From: Pseudoxanthomonas helianthi
Lineage (GTDB): Bacteria > Pseudomonadota > Gammaproteobacteria > Xanthomonadales > Xanthomonadaceae
Assembly (NCBI RefSeq): GCF_017939625.1
Contig: NZ_JAGKTC010000001.1
Span: forward strand, 838,519-902,518
Direction of reading: 5' to 3'
DNA length: 64,000 nt
Shown: positions 8,999-17,052 of the stretch, in pieces
How positions within the stretch are numbered: position 1 is the stretch's first letter
How the letters are laid out: each line of letters begins with the position of its first letter
Made by a program: the position numbers and the translations under genes
The notes under the pieces: generated by a model
Database searches by the model: none
What the model was told of the DNA's origin: nothing
The model's input: the letters and a program-made list of their open reading frames with translations, nothing else

Positions 8999-11467
8999 TC
9001 ACCGCGCACCCGCGCCCGGCGCCGCGCACAGCGGCGCGGGCAAGTCGGCCTGCGCGGTACCCCAACCGGTCGTCGGCGCTTCCGCGCCAAGATCGAAGCG
9101 GACCGTGCCGCCCTGGCTCAGGCGCGACCAGTCCAGCCAGACCGGAGTGTAATCGACGCCGTCGAACTGCACCGACCGGACATACTGCAGTTTGCCGCCA
9201 TCGGCGCCGGGGGCCTCGAGCCGCAGGGTCTTGCCGTTGCCCAGGTCGAGTTCGACGCGTTCGAAGCGCGGCGTGTGCAGCAGGAACTGGCCCGAGCCCG
9301 GCACCGCGGGGTACAGGCCGACCGCGCTGAACAGGTACCACGCCGACATCGTGCCCAGATCATCGTTGCCGGTGACGCCGTTGGGCGCATTGGTGAACAG
9401 GCGCTGCGCCGCGCGCAGCACGGTCGCGGTCTTCCACGGCTGGCCGAGCAGCGTGTACATCCACGGCGCGTGCAGGTCGGGTTCGTTGTTCGGGTTGTAG
9501 CGATACTGGTTGTAGTAGCTGTATGGCCCGACCACCCAGTCCTTGCGCGCGGCATTGGCCGGATCCTTGACCAGATCGTCGTAGGCGAAGAACGCGTCGA
9601 GGCGCTTGAGCGCATTGTCCTTGCCGCCGACCGCTTCGACGAAACCGGGCACGTCCTGCTGGGTCAGCCACTGGTACTGCCACGCGGTGCCTTCGTGGAA
9701 ACCGTGATTGGAGCGCGGGCTGTAGCCGCCCTGCGGAGGCGAGTAGAACGCGCCGCCTTCGATGCGCGGACGCGGGAAACCCTTGAAACCGAGCTCCGCA
9801 TCTACCGTATCCGCATCCCAGACCTTGCGCCAGTTGCGGCCGCGCTGATGCAGCAACGCCGCTTCCTTCTCGTGCCCCAATGCCGTGGCCATCTGCGCCA
9901 GCGCGCAATCGCCCAGTGCGTATTCGAGCGTCGCCGACCCGCCGTGGTGCTGGTCGACATCCATGCCCTTCGACGGGTACGCACGGTCGTATTCGACATA
10001 GCCGTTGGCGAGGTAGCTGTCGTTGCCGGCGCGGCCCTGCGCGCGCGAACCCATCGGCGGACGGCCCGAGGCGTTCTGCCACAGCGCCGCCCACGCCTGC
10101 TGCTCGCGTCCCTGCAGCGCGCCGAAGCGCCACAGGTCCACCAGCCACGGCGTCACCGGATCGCCGGTCATGATGTTGGTGTCGAAATTCGCATAGCCCC
10201 AGCGCGGCAGCCAGCCGCCCTGCTCCTGGATCGCCAGCACCGAACGCGCGATGTCGCGCGCACGCTGCGGTCGCAGCAGGGCCAGCAACTGGTTCTGCGA
10301 ACGGTAGGTGTCCCAGAGCGAGAAATACTCGTAATAGGTCCAGCCGTCGGCGACGTGGATCTTGTCGTCGTAGCCGCGATAGCGGCCGTCGGCATCGCTG
10401 CCGGTCATCGGCTGCAGCAGCGCGTGGTACAGCGCGGTATAGAACACGGAGCGATCGTCGGCGCTGCCGCCCTGCACGCGCACGCCCGACAGCTCCTTGC
10501 GCCACGCGTCCTGCGCCTGCTGGCGCATCGCGTCGAACGCGACCAGCTTGCCGTTGCGCTTGCCGTCGGCGGTCAGGTTCTTGCGCGCGCCTTCCGCATC
10601 GACGTGCGAGATCGCGGAAACCGCGGTCACGCTGCGCGACTTGCCCAGGTCGAAGCTCAGCCACGCGCCGTTGGCCACCTGCCACTGTTCGCCCATGCTG
10701 TGGCGCGAACCTGGAACCGCACCTTCCTTGTCCCAGGTGCCGAAGGCCTTGAACGGGCGATCGAACTCGATGCGGAACCAGGTGGTGTACTGATGCCCGC
10801 CGCAGAAACTCTTGGTGACCAGCTTGCCTTCGACCACGCGGTCGCCGACCACGTCGATCACGCTGCCGACGACTTCGTGCTTCTCGTTGGCCTGGCCCGG
10901 ATTGACCAGGATGTGCCCGGTCTTCTGGTCCGCCGCGAAGGTGTAGCGCTCGGCGCCGGCACGGGTCAGCGCGGTGGTTTCCGCGTCGATGCCGCCGTAG
11001 TCGGTCAGCCGCACCTTGTAGTAGCCGGCCCGGCCGATTTCGCCTTCATGGGTGTAGGCGGATGCGTATTTCTTGTAATCGAACGACTCGGCCTTCTTGC
11101 TGGTGTCGAACGCGCCGCCCGGCCCGATGCTGCCGGTCACCGGCAACACCGACACGTCGCCACCCTGCTCCCAGCAACCCGCGCCGGAAACGAAGGAATG
11201 GCCGAAGCCGCGGATCTTCGCGTCGGTATAGCGATAGCCGGCGTAGTGATCGGTGATCGGCCCGACCTGGATCAAGCCGAAGGGTGCCGATGCACCGGGA
11301 TAGGTGTTGCCTTCGTCCTGAGTGCCGATGAAGGTATTGACCTCGGCCGCCAGGTCGCCGGCTTGCGCCGGACACGCCATCGCGGCCAGCAGACCGATCA
11401 GCCCCGCCATGCGACGTACCGTACCTGGCATGCCGAACTTGACCCTGTGCTGGACCCTTACCTTCAT
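8999..11467 (-). CDS. GH92 exo-alpha-mannosidase, secreted
   Basis: 822 aa. I chose the ATG at 11467, preceded by GAAAGGAAA. A signal peptide (GLIGLLAAMACPAQAG) is followed by the GH92 N-terminal signature VNTFIGTQDEGNTYPGASA. The (alpha/alpha)6 domain carries the C-terminal hallmark GNDDLGTMSAWYLFSAVG. GH92 enzymes are calcium-dependent inverting alpha-mannosidases that trim alpha-1,2/1,3/1,4/1,6 mannose from N-glycans and yeast mannan. Linkage preference cannot be read from the sequence. First gene of the operon that includes lacI, with two operators 38-76 bp upstream. Confidence 0.93.
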   Translation of the reverse strand: MKVRVQHRVKFGMPGTVRRMAGLIGLLAAMACPAQAGDLAAEVNTFIGTQDEGNTYPGASAPFGLIQVGPITDHYAGYRYTDAKIRGFGHSFVSGAGCWEQGGDVSVLPVTGSIGPGGAFDTSKKAESFDYKKYASAYTHEGEIGRAGYYKVRLTDYGGIDAETTALTRAGAERYTFAADQKTGHILVNPGQANEKHEVVGSVIDVVGDRVVEGKLVTKSFCGGHQYTTWFRIEFDRPFKAFGTWDKEGAVPGSRHSMGEQWQVANGAWLSFDLGKSRSVTAVSAISHVDAEGARKNLTADGKRNGKLVAFDAMRQQAQDAWRKELSGVRVQGGSADDRSVFYTALYHALLQPMTGSDADGRYRGYDDKIHVADGWTYYEYFSLWDTYRSQNQLLALLRPQRARDIARSVLAIQEQGGWLPRWGYANFDTNIMTGDPVTPWLVDLWRFGALQGREQQAWAALWQNASGRPPMGSRAQGRAGNDSYLANGYVEYDRAYPSKGMDVDQHHGGSATLEYALGDCALAQMATALGHEKEAALLHQRGRNWRKVWDADTVDAELGFKGFPRPRIEGGAFYSPPQGGYSPRSNHGFHEGTAWQYQWLTQQDVPGFVEAVGGKDNALKRLDAFFAYDDLVKDPANAARKDWVVGPYSYYNQYRYNPNNEPDLHAPWMYTLLGQPWKTATVLRAAQRLFTNAPNGVTGNDDLGTMSAWYLFSAVGLYPAVPGSGQFLLHTPRFERVELDLGNGKTLRLEAPGADGGKLQYVRSVQFDGVDYTPVWLDWSRLSQGGTVRFDLGAEAPTTGWGTAQADLPAPLCAAPGAGAR

Positions 11468-11504
11468 GCGTGTTTTCCTTTCTTGCGAGCCCTGTGACCG
11501 CATC

Positions 11505-11520
11505 ATTTGAACGTTCAAAT
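11505..11520. promoter_or_regulatory. LacI-type operator, perfect palindrome, GH92 promoter (proximal)
   Basis: ATTTGAACGTTCAAAT is a perfect 16-bp palindrome around CG, the hallmark of LacI-family sites. It lies 38 bp upstream of the GH92 start and 22 bp (two helical turns, centre to centre) from the next site. Confidence 0.82.
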
Positions 11521-11525
11521 TCCGG

Positions 11526-11543
11526 ATTTAGAACGTTCCAATT
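11526..11543. promoter_or_regulatory. LacI-type operator, GH92 promoter (distal)
   Basis: ATTTAGAACGTTCCAATT is an 18-bp dyad around CG with two mismatched pairs. It matches the sites upstream of TonB receptors 2 and 3, and with 11505-11520 it forms a tandem operator with 22-bp centre spacing. Confidence 0.78.
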
Positions 11544-11834
11544 TTCAAAGCCTGACAACCCCGCCAAATGTTATTTCGACATCATTTGCGGAGGGAATGC
11601 ATCCTGCGCCGCAGCAATTCGCGACTACGACGCGCCGATTGCGATTAAGTCGTTGTGGAATCAGAGAATTGCTTCGCGGCGAAGCGCCGAGATCGCGGGA
11701 TGGCTTGGTGCGCGGGAGAACAACTTGCGCAAACTCCGGGCAGGCTCCATCGCATAGGCTGGCGAATCCTGCCGACAACCGAAGACCATTCCTCTACCAA
11801 TTTGATTGGGGAAGGATTTTTCGATCCCGATCCG

Positions 11835-11864
11835 GGCCCCCTTCCGCATCTGCGGAAGGGGGCC
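11835..11864 (-). terminator. hairpin terminator after TonB receptor 2
   Basis: A 14-bp perfect stem (GGCCCCCTTCCGCA and complement, 2-nt loop) lies 27 bp after the receptor stop. On the minus strand it is not followed by a T run, so it may act with Rho or as an mRNA 3'-end stabiliser. Confidence 0.65.
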
Positions 11865-11891
11865 GTGGACTTGTTGCCGAGACGTTGCCGA

Positions 11892-14885
11892 TTACTTGAA
11901 CTTCGCAACCAGCTCCAGCGCGACTTCGCGACCGACCGGATCGTCGATGCAGTACGCGAAATCACCGCACCACTTGTCTCCGTAGATCTTGTCGAAGATG
12001 TTGGAGACGTAGAAGTTGACCTTCAGATCGTCGGTGAACTGGTAGCCGACGCTGCCGTTGAAGTAGCGACGCGGTTCGCGATGAGCATAGACCCGCGACG
12101 AGGTCTGGCCGAAGGTCGGGCTGCCCGCCCTCGTGTCCTGGCAGGTATCGTTGTCGATATAGCTCAGGTCGGTGTTGCCATCGGCCAGCGGCATGCAGCC
12201 ACCCCAGTTGTTGATGCGGCCGCCGGACTTCTGGTACATCAGAAGCGTCGCGTTCCACTTCTCCCACGTCCAGTTGGCGCTCAAGGTGAGCTTGGTACGA
12301 GGGTTCTGGTCCTTGCGGGTGTTTTCCAGCGGCTCGGTCACCGTGCGGCGCGACTTGTAGGTCAGCATGTCGGTGTAGTTCAGACCGAAGCTCCAATCGC
12401 CGATGCGGGTATCCGGCAAGCGGTAGCGTGCCGAGACGTCGAAGCCTTCGACCTGGGTTTCCGCGCGATTGATCGGATTGATGTCAACGGTGACATTACC
12501 CGCCACGTTTGCAGGCCCGTTGCGATGGATGCGGCTCGTCGCTTCCGCACACCATTCCGCGGTCGGCGGCACCGCCAACGGCGCGCCGTCCGGCGTGAAG
12601 CCGTTCTGGGTGCAGTAGGCCTCGGTCTTCAGCAACTCGTCGACGTCGATGGTGTCGATGATGTTGTCGATCTGCACGCTCCAGTAGTCCGCGGTCACCG
12701 AGAAATTGGTGAAGGCGTCCCAGACGAAACCGGCGGTCCACGACTTGCCTTCTTCGTACTTCAAGTCCGGCGTACCACCGCGGTTGACCACGGCGTCTTC
12801 GATCTTGTAGCTGTCGCGCGGGCACTGGCCGGCCGGGTGCGCGGGATCCTTTGCGCAGGCGACATAGTCGGTGAAGTCGGAAATGCCCGAACTGGCCTTG
12901 GCATAGACGAAGTGCATGTCCGGCGCACGGAACGAGGTGCCGTAACTGCCGCGGACCAGCAGGGTGTCGAACGGGCGCCATTCGAGGCCGGTCTGGTAAG
13001 TGAACTTCGCGCCACTGCGCACCGCGTCGTACTTGTCGTAGCGGCCGGCGATATTGGCGGTCAGCGTCTCCAGCAACGGAACGCGGAATTCGACGCCCGC
13101 GGCATAACGGTTGCGTTCGCCGCCGCCCTGTTCGATGTTGCCGAACGGCGTGTACCAGCAGTCGGCGTCGCAGTTCAGGGTCTTCGGTTCCGGAGTGAGC
13201 TTGTAGCCCTGCTTGCCGGCTTCCAGCACGCCGGCGAAGCCGATCGGGCCGGCCCAACCTTCGAACAGGTCGCCGCTGATCGTGAATTGCGCCTGGGTCA
13301 GCCACGAACGCGCCTTCTTCTCGCCACGATCGGTGAACGTGGCGAAGTCGCCGGGCGAGATCGGGTTCCACAGCTTGTTGTAGTCGGGCGAATAGATCGG
13401 CAAATCGCGGTAATCGCCCTCCTCCCCGAGTTTGACGGCGGGATTACGCACATTCGCTTGCGTACCCTGCTGCGCGCCCATGAAGTAATCGAACATGTCG
13501 CCCTGGTTGTACACCGGGAACGACTCCTTCACTTCATAAGTTGCGCGACCCACCGACGCTTCCCAATCGAAGCGGTCGGCGAGAGTGCCCTTCACGCCTG
13601 CGCTGAAGTCCAGGGCCAGCTCGTCCGACAAGGTCAGGATCTTGTTGCGTCCGCCGAATTCCTGCGGCGAGAACCATTTCACCATCTCGCGCGAGCCGCC
13701 GGCGCCGCCATTGGCGCGCGGATCCCAGTAGGCCCCGCTACCGAACGCATCGAGGAAGCTGTTGAAACGGCCGGTCGATTTCCACACGCCCAGGTTGGCC
13801 CAGCCTTGCAGGCTGTCGCTGAAATCGTAGGTGCCGTGCAGGTACAGCGAGTCGTCCTGGCTACCGGTGCGCAGGGCCCAGTTCTGGAAGACGCGCTGCG
13901 CGCAATACTGGCCGTCGTGGTATTCGGTGTTGGTGTTGCGGTCGTAACCCAGGCGTTCGGCCGCGTAGTACAGATTGCCGTACTGACTGCACGCGCCTGC
14001 AGGCATTCCGATGTTGGTACGGCCGGTCGGTCCGATATTGTCCAGGTCGGTCAGGCGGATACCGGTATACGGCGTCAGGCTGGCGATGCCGAAGTGGCGC
14101 TCGCCCGGTCCCCACCGCAGGTACGGCTTGTCGTCTTCGCTGTCCATGAACGGACGGTCGCCGGCCAGCAGCTCGCCGCGATCGAAATGCTGCAGGTTGT
14201 AGACCAGGTTCCACTTGTCGCCGGAGAAGCCGCCCGACAGCACCACATCGGCGGTCTTGCGTCCGCCGCGGGTCGCGTCGCCCAGCCGGATCCGCAACTG
14301 GTGCTCGTCGGCGCTTTCCTTGAGGATCACGTTGACCACGCCGCCCATCGCGTCGGAACCGTAAATGGCCGAGGCGCTGCCCGACAGCACTTCGATGCGC
14401 TCGACGATGCCGGACGGAATGTTGTTGAAGTTGGCGAAGTTGCTCTTGCCCTGGTAGGGCATCGGATAGTCGGCGACGCGATGTCCGTTGATCAGCAGCA
14501 GGCTGCGGCCGGGACCGAGGTTGCGCAGGTTGAGCGGGCTGGCGTTGACCGAGGACTGGCCCCAGTTGTAGTCCTGCTCGACGTTGCCGATCGCTTCGGT
14601 GATCGTCTGCAACGCGTCGTAGACGGTGGCGAAGCCCTCCTTCTTCATCTGCTCGCCGGTGATGACGGTAACCGGTGCCGGGCCCTCGATCTCGGAGCGC
14701 TTGATGCGCGAACCGGTCACGGCGACCGTGTCGAGGGTCTTGGCCTCGCTCTTGGCGGATTCGGTTTTCTGCTGGTTCGGATCTTGCGCTGGCGCGTCCT
14801 GCGCGGCGGCGGGCATGGCGGCCGCCATCGCCAGGAACAATGCGGCGGCGAGGGGGCTGTATTGCAGTCGGGTGGACGTGGACAT
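11892..14885 (-). CDS. TonB-dependent receptor 2
   Basis: 997 aa. Signal peptide MSTSTRLQYSPLAAALFLAM, cleaved near AAAQDAPAQ; a TonB box-like DTVAVTGSRIKR; a plug domain (APVTVITGEQM, NLRNLGPGRSLLLINGHRV, ASAIYGSDAMGGVVNVILK) and a 22-strand-size barrel ending in VAKFK. The start follows TTGGGAA. It is a close paralogue of TonB receptor 3: signal peptide, spacer, TonB box and upstream promoter are nearly superimposable, while the barrels have diverged. It probably imports a related but different glycan. Flanked by the PNGase F-like gene upstream and GH92 downstream. Confidence 0.93.
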   Translation of the reverse strand: MSTSTRLQYSPLAAALFLAMAAAMPAAAQDAPAQDPNQQKTESAKSEAKTLDTVAVTGSRIKRSEIEGPAPVTVITGEQMKKEGFATVYDALQTITEAIGNVEQDYNWGQSSVNASPLNLRNLGPGRSLLLINGHRVADYPMPYQGKSNFANFNNIPSGIVERIEVLSGSASAIYGSDAMGGVVNVILKESADEHQLRIRLGDATRGGRKTADVVLSGGFSGDKWNLVYNLQHFDRGELLAGDRPFMDSEDDKPYLRWGPGERHFGIASLTPYTGIRLTDLDNIGPTGRTNIGMPAGACSQYGNLYYAAERLGYDRNTNTEYHDGQYCAQRVFQNWALRTGSQDDSLYLHGTYDFSDSLQGWANLGVWKSTGRFNSFLDAFGSGAYWDPRANGGAGGSREMVKWFSPQEFGGRNKILTLSDELALDFSAGVKGTLADRFDWEASVGRATYEVKESFPVYNQGDMFDYFMGAQQGTQANVRNPAVKLGEEGDYRDLPIYSPDYNKLWNPISPGDFATFTDRGEKKARSWLTQAQFTISGDLFEGWAGPIGFAGVLEAGKQGYKLTPEPKTLNCDADCWYTPFGNIEQGGGERNRYAAGVEFRVPLLETLTANIAGRYDKYDAVRSGAKFTYQTGLEWRPFDTLLVRGSYGTSFRAPDMHFVYAKASSGISDFTDYVACAKDPAHPAGQCPRDSYKIEDAVVNRGGTPDLKYEEGKSWTAGFVWDAFTNFSVTADYWSVQIDNIIDTIDVDELLKTEAYCTQNGFTPDGAPLAVPPTAEWCAEATSRIHRNGPANVAGNVTVDINPINRAETQVEGFDVSARYRLPDTRIGDWSFGLNYTDMLTYKSRRTVTEPLENTRKDQNPRTKLTLSANWTWEKWNATLLMYQKSGGRINNWGGCMPLADGNTDLSYIDNDTCQDTRAGSPTFGQTSSRVYAHREPRRYFNGSVGYQFTDDLKVNFYVSNIFDKIYGDKWCGDFAYCIDDPVGREVALELVAKFK

Positions 14886-14937
14886 GACGAATTCCCAAGG
14901 ACGATGACGATGCGGGCGGTCGCCGGCGATATTGTTT

Positions 14938-14947
14938 CGATCTAAAT
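14938..14947. promoter_or_regulatory. LacI operator-like half-site, TonB receptor 2 promoter
   Basis: CGATCTAAAT matches one half of the locus operator; the left half is poor. Its CG centre is 23 bp from that of the full site at 14954-14969, mirroring the tandem spacing in the GH92 promoter. Confidence 0.5.
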
Positions 14948-14953
14948 CCCGAG

Positions 14954-14969
14954 TTTGGAACGTTCTAAA
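14954..14969. promoter_or_regulatory. LacI-type operator, TonB receptor 2 promoter
   Basis: TTTGGAACGTTCTAAA is a 16-bp dyad around CG with one mismatched pair, identical to the core of the site upstream of TonB receptor 3 (20020-20037) and close to the GH92 sites. Confidence 0.78.
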
Positions 14970-14982
14970 CCCAGGACCCGAA

Positions 14983-15125
14983 TCGCCGGTTCCGGCGTCA
15001 ATTTCGGCATCACTCAGGGGGCATTTGCATTCTGCAGCGCAGCAATGGTCCAGCCAATGGACCAGACGTTCGTTAAAGTCAAGTTAAATCAACCGCTTGC
15101 CGAAGTTCTTGTAATTTTGATGACA
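14983..15125. repeat. conserved upstream promoter block, copy 1 (TonB receptor 2)
   Basis: About 145 bp clearly similar to 20051-20195 upstream of TonB receptor 3. Shared features in order: CGCCGGTTCCGG, ATTTCGGCA, TTTGCATTCTGC, GCAGCAATGGTCCA, CCAATGGACCA and GTTAAATCAAC. The dyad TGGTCCA-N5-TGGACCA (15046-15064) is perfectly kept. Either recent duplication or a conserved activator site would explain it. Confidence 0.7.
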
Positions 15126-15313
15126 ATTTCGCTCCGGCAGCGGAACGCAGAATTGCGCAAGTTTGATTGGACTTTCACAATAGTGAACACGGGGCCTGGT
15201 GGCGCCTTCCATCGTCAGAAGCCCGCGAGCTGCGCGCAGAAAAGTTGGTCGCCAGCTCATGACGACGTCGGAATCGTCCGTTCCGGGCGCTGGACCACGC
15301 ATGCCGTTACAAA

Positions 15314-15340
15314 GGAAAGGCCCCCGCAGAGGGGCCTTCC
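15314..15340 (-). terminator. hairpin after the PNGase F-like gene
   Basis: GGAAGGCCCC and its complement form a GC-rich stem with one offset base 20 bp after the PNGase F-like stop. On the minus strand a short CCTTTGT follows, so the T run is weak. Confidence 0.6.
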
Positions 15341-15359
15341 TCGACACGTCGCCCCCGGA

Positions 15360-16877
15360 TCAGTGTTCCAGAATGCTCAAGCTGGTCCGGTACAAGGATT
15401 GCGCCGTCCACGGCGACGGGTTACCGACTCTGACCGAAATGTTCTGAGCGGTTCCGTTCACCGCGCCGAGATCGTAGTAGCGGGTCTGGATCACGCCGCC
15501 CGGGCACCAGCTGCGCGGATTGGTGGTCAGGTTGTTCTGGAAGATGCCCGGATTGCCGCGCGGGCTGTAGACCGCCAGCGAAGAGCAGTCGACGCCGGTG
15601 TTGAACATCGCCAGCGAGACGCCGTTGCGATAGATCGTGATGTTCGCCTTGGCGTATTCCTGGCCACCGCTGTCGGGGCCATAACCGGCGATGTTGATCG
15701 CAAGCGTCGCCAGGTTGAGCTGGGACGTGGTGTTGGCCGGCGCGGTCGTGATGTTGTCGTCCTTCTCTTCTGAACGCGACAGCAGGCTGATCACGTCACG
15801 ATCGCCCGCGGTGCCCGCCGCTTGCGTCGACACCAGCGACAGCGAGTATTTGAAGCCGACTTCGGCGATGGTCGGGTCGGTGATCCCGCGTTGCTGGCAC
15901 GCGTCGCTGCCGTACTGCGGGTTGGAGCCGCCGCTGATGCCCACCCAGATATCCCGGTTGGGGTCGTTCATGGCGTCCAGATATGGCCAGATCGGCGCGT
16001 TGGGGTACACACGCGTCGAATAGCTGCCCTGCCACGCATTGCTGAAGGGCGAGATGAAGTCCACCAGGGTCACGCGCGGTGTGGTGACCGACGGCGTCAG
16101 TCCGAGCTGGGTGCTGATGAAGAACACCGAAGCGAAGCGGTCGTATTCGTCGCACTGGCCGTGGTAGGTGATGCGCAGGGCGAGGTCGGCGCCCAGCTGG
16201 GCCTTCTCCGTTGCCGAGAGCTTGCGCGCGAACTCGGTGCCGTGGTTCCACATCAGCACGCCGGACGGCGGCGTGTACCAACTTGGGTCGGTACTGCGGT
16301 AGATACCGAACTGCGGGATCTGGTCGAACACCTGCACGATCGTTTCCGGGGCTGGGGGCGGCGGCAGTACGTCGTACACCTCGAATTCGTAGATGCGCGC
16401 GACCGCCCCCGTGCCCTGCTCGGGGGCGGTGACGTTCAGCCGCACGTAACGCGCGGTCACCGCCGAGATGCTGGTGGTGGTGACGTTGGCGGAGTTGCCG
16501 TTGACCGTGGCCACGGTGGTCCATGAGTTGCTCTTGCCAGTGCTGGACACCTGGATGTTGTAGTCCCTGGTGTTGAAGCTTGCGGGTTCGCCGCCGGCGC
16601 CGGCGTGCTTGACCACGAAGTGCGAGAACGTCTGCGACGCACCCAGATCGACCCGCAGGTATTTCGTCGCTGCATTCGTGCAGAACTTATCGCTGTTGCC
16701 GCCGGAAACGCTGCCGTTGACGGCTTTATCCGGCCCTTCGGAACTTGCGCAGGCCGTTGAACCGGTCGCGGACTTGTTGAGAGCGAAGTTGGTGGCCGCT
16801 GCGGGCAAGGCGCAGCATGCGACAAGGGCGAAGAGGAATGCGCGGCAGATCGACCGCGATGGCGGAGAGAAAGTCAT
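15360..16877 (-). CDS. secreted discoidin (F5/8C) plus PNGase F-like protein
   Basis: 505 aa. The ATG at 16877 has GGAG ten bases upstream. Signal peptide residues 1-28. A discoidin/F5-8 type C (CBM32-like) domain follows at about 30-170 (NFALNKSATGS to YEFEVYDV). Residues about 178-505 resemble the two jelly-roll halves of peptide-N-glycosidase F: QCDEYDRFASVFF aligns with CDEWDRYANVYV (D246 matching catalytic D60), GGQEYAKANITI aligns with the segment around E206 (E407), and SWCPGGVIQTR aligns with GWCPGMAVPTR. The C431/C458 disulfide pair seems kept; two other PNGase F pairs are not. Likely releases N-glycans from glycoproteins. Lies between two TonB receptors. Confidence 0.72.
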   Translation of the reverse strand: MTFSPPSRSICRAFLFALVACCALPAAATNFALNKSATGSTACASSEGPDKAVNGSVSGGNSDKFCTNAATKYLRVDLGASQTFSHFVVKHAGAGGEPASFNTRDYNIQVSSTGKSNSWTTVATVNGNSANVTTTSISAVTARYVRLNVTAPEQGTGAVARIYEFEVYDVLPPPPAPETIVQVFDQIPQFGIYRSTDPSWYTPPSGVLMWNHGTEFARKLSATEKAQLGADLALRITYHGQCDEYDRFASVFFISTQLGLTPSVTTPRVTLVDFISPFSNAWQGSYSTRVYPNAPIWPYLDAMNDPNRDIWVGISGGSNPQYGSDACQQRGITDPTIAEVGFKYSLSLVSTQAAGTAGDRDVISLLSRSEEKDDNITTAPANTTSQLNLATLAINIAGYGPDSGGQEYAKANITIYRNGVSLAMFNTGVDCSSLAVYSPRGNPGIFQNNLTTNPRSWCPGGVIQTRYYDLGAVNGTAQNISVRVGNPSPWTAQSLYRTSLSILEH

Positions 16878-17008
16878 TTTCTTGTTACTCCAGGCAGACT
16901 TCGTACATGGAAAGGCCGGACGCGCAAATGCACCCGGGCAGATGACGAAACGGACAGCAGGAGTTTCCGGACTTGCAACCGCAGGGACCCAGGCAGACCG
17001 GGTCCCGT

Positions 17009-17043
17009 AAAAAACGGTGGCCACTCCAGGGAAGTGGCCACCG
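17009..17043 (-). terminator. intrinsic terminator after TonB receptor 3
   Basis: CGGTGGCCACT (17015-17025) pairs perfectly with AGTGGCCACCG (17033-17043) and is followed on the minus strand by six T residues. It lies 10 bp after the receptor stop, so the PNGase F-like gene needs readthrough or its own promoter in 16878-17008. Confidence 0.9.
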
Positions 17044-17052
17044 CGTCCAACA

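Larger units (their letters stand above)
11468..11891. other. gene-free promoter/terminator stretch between GH92 and TonB receptor 2
   Basis: 424 bp with no convincing gene. It holds the twin operators of the GH92 promoter (11505-11543), a possible minus-strand -35 TTGTCA 17-19 bp upstream of a TCTAAA that overlaps the outer operator, and a motif TGCATCCTGCGCCGCAGCAA (11598 region) shared with the TonB receptor 2 and 3 promoters. The terminator of TonB receptor 2 is at 11835-11864. Confidence 0.6.
14886..15359. other. gene-free promoter stretch between the PNGase F-like gene and TonB receptor 2
   Basis: 474 bp without a gene. From the receptor outward it contains an operator half-site (14938-14947), a full operator (14954-14969), and a block (14983-15125) conserved with the TonB receptor 3 promoter, including TGGTCCA-N5-TGGACCA at 15046-15064. 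The hairpin closing the PNGase F-like transcript is at 15314-15340. Confidence 0.6.

Noticed and set aside
7622..11497. Very long plus-strand open frame (1291 codons) opposite LacI and GH92
   Set aside because: It is antisense to well-identified genes and has low-complexity Arg/Ala/Val-rich translation with no domain; such shadows are common in GC-rich DNA.
11655..14945. Long plus-strand open frame opposite TonB receptor 2
   Set aside because: Antisense to a certain receptor gene, no start signal or recognisable domain, and it crosses the receptor's terminator and promoter.
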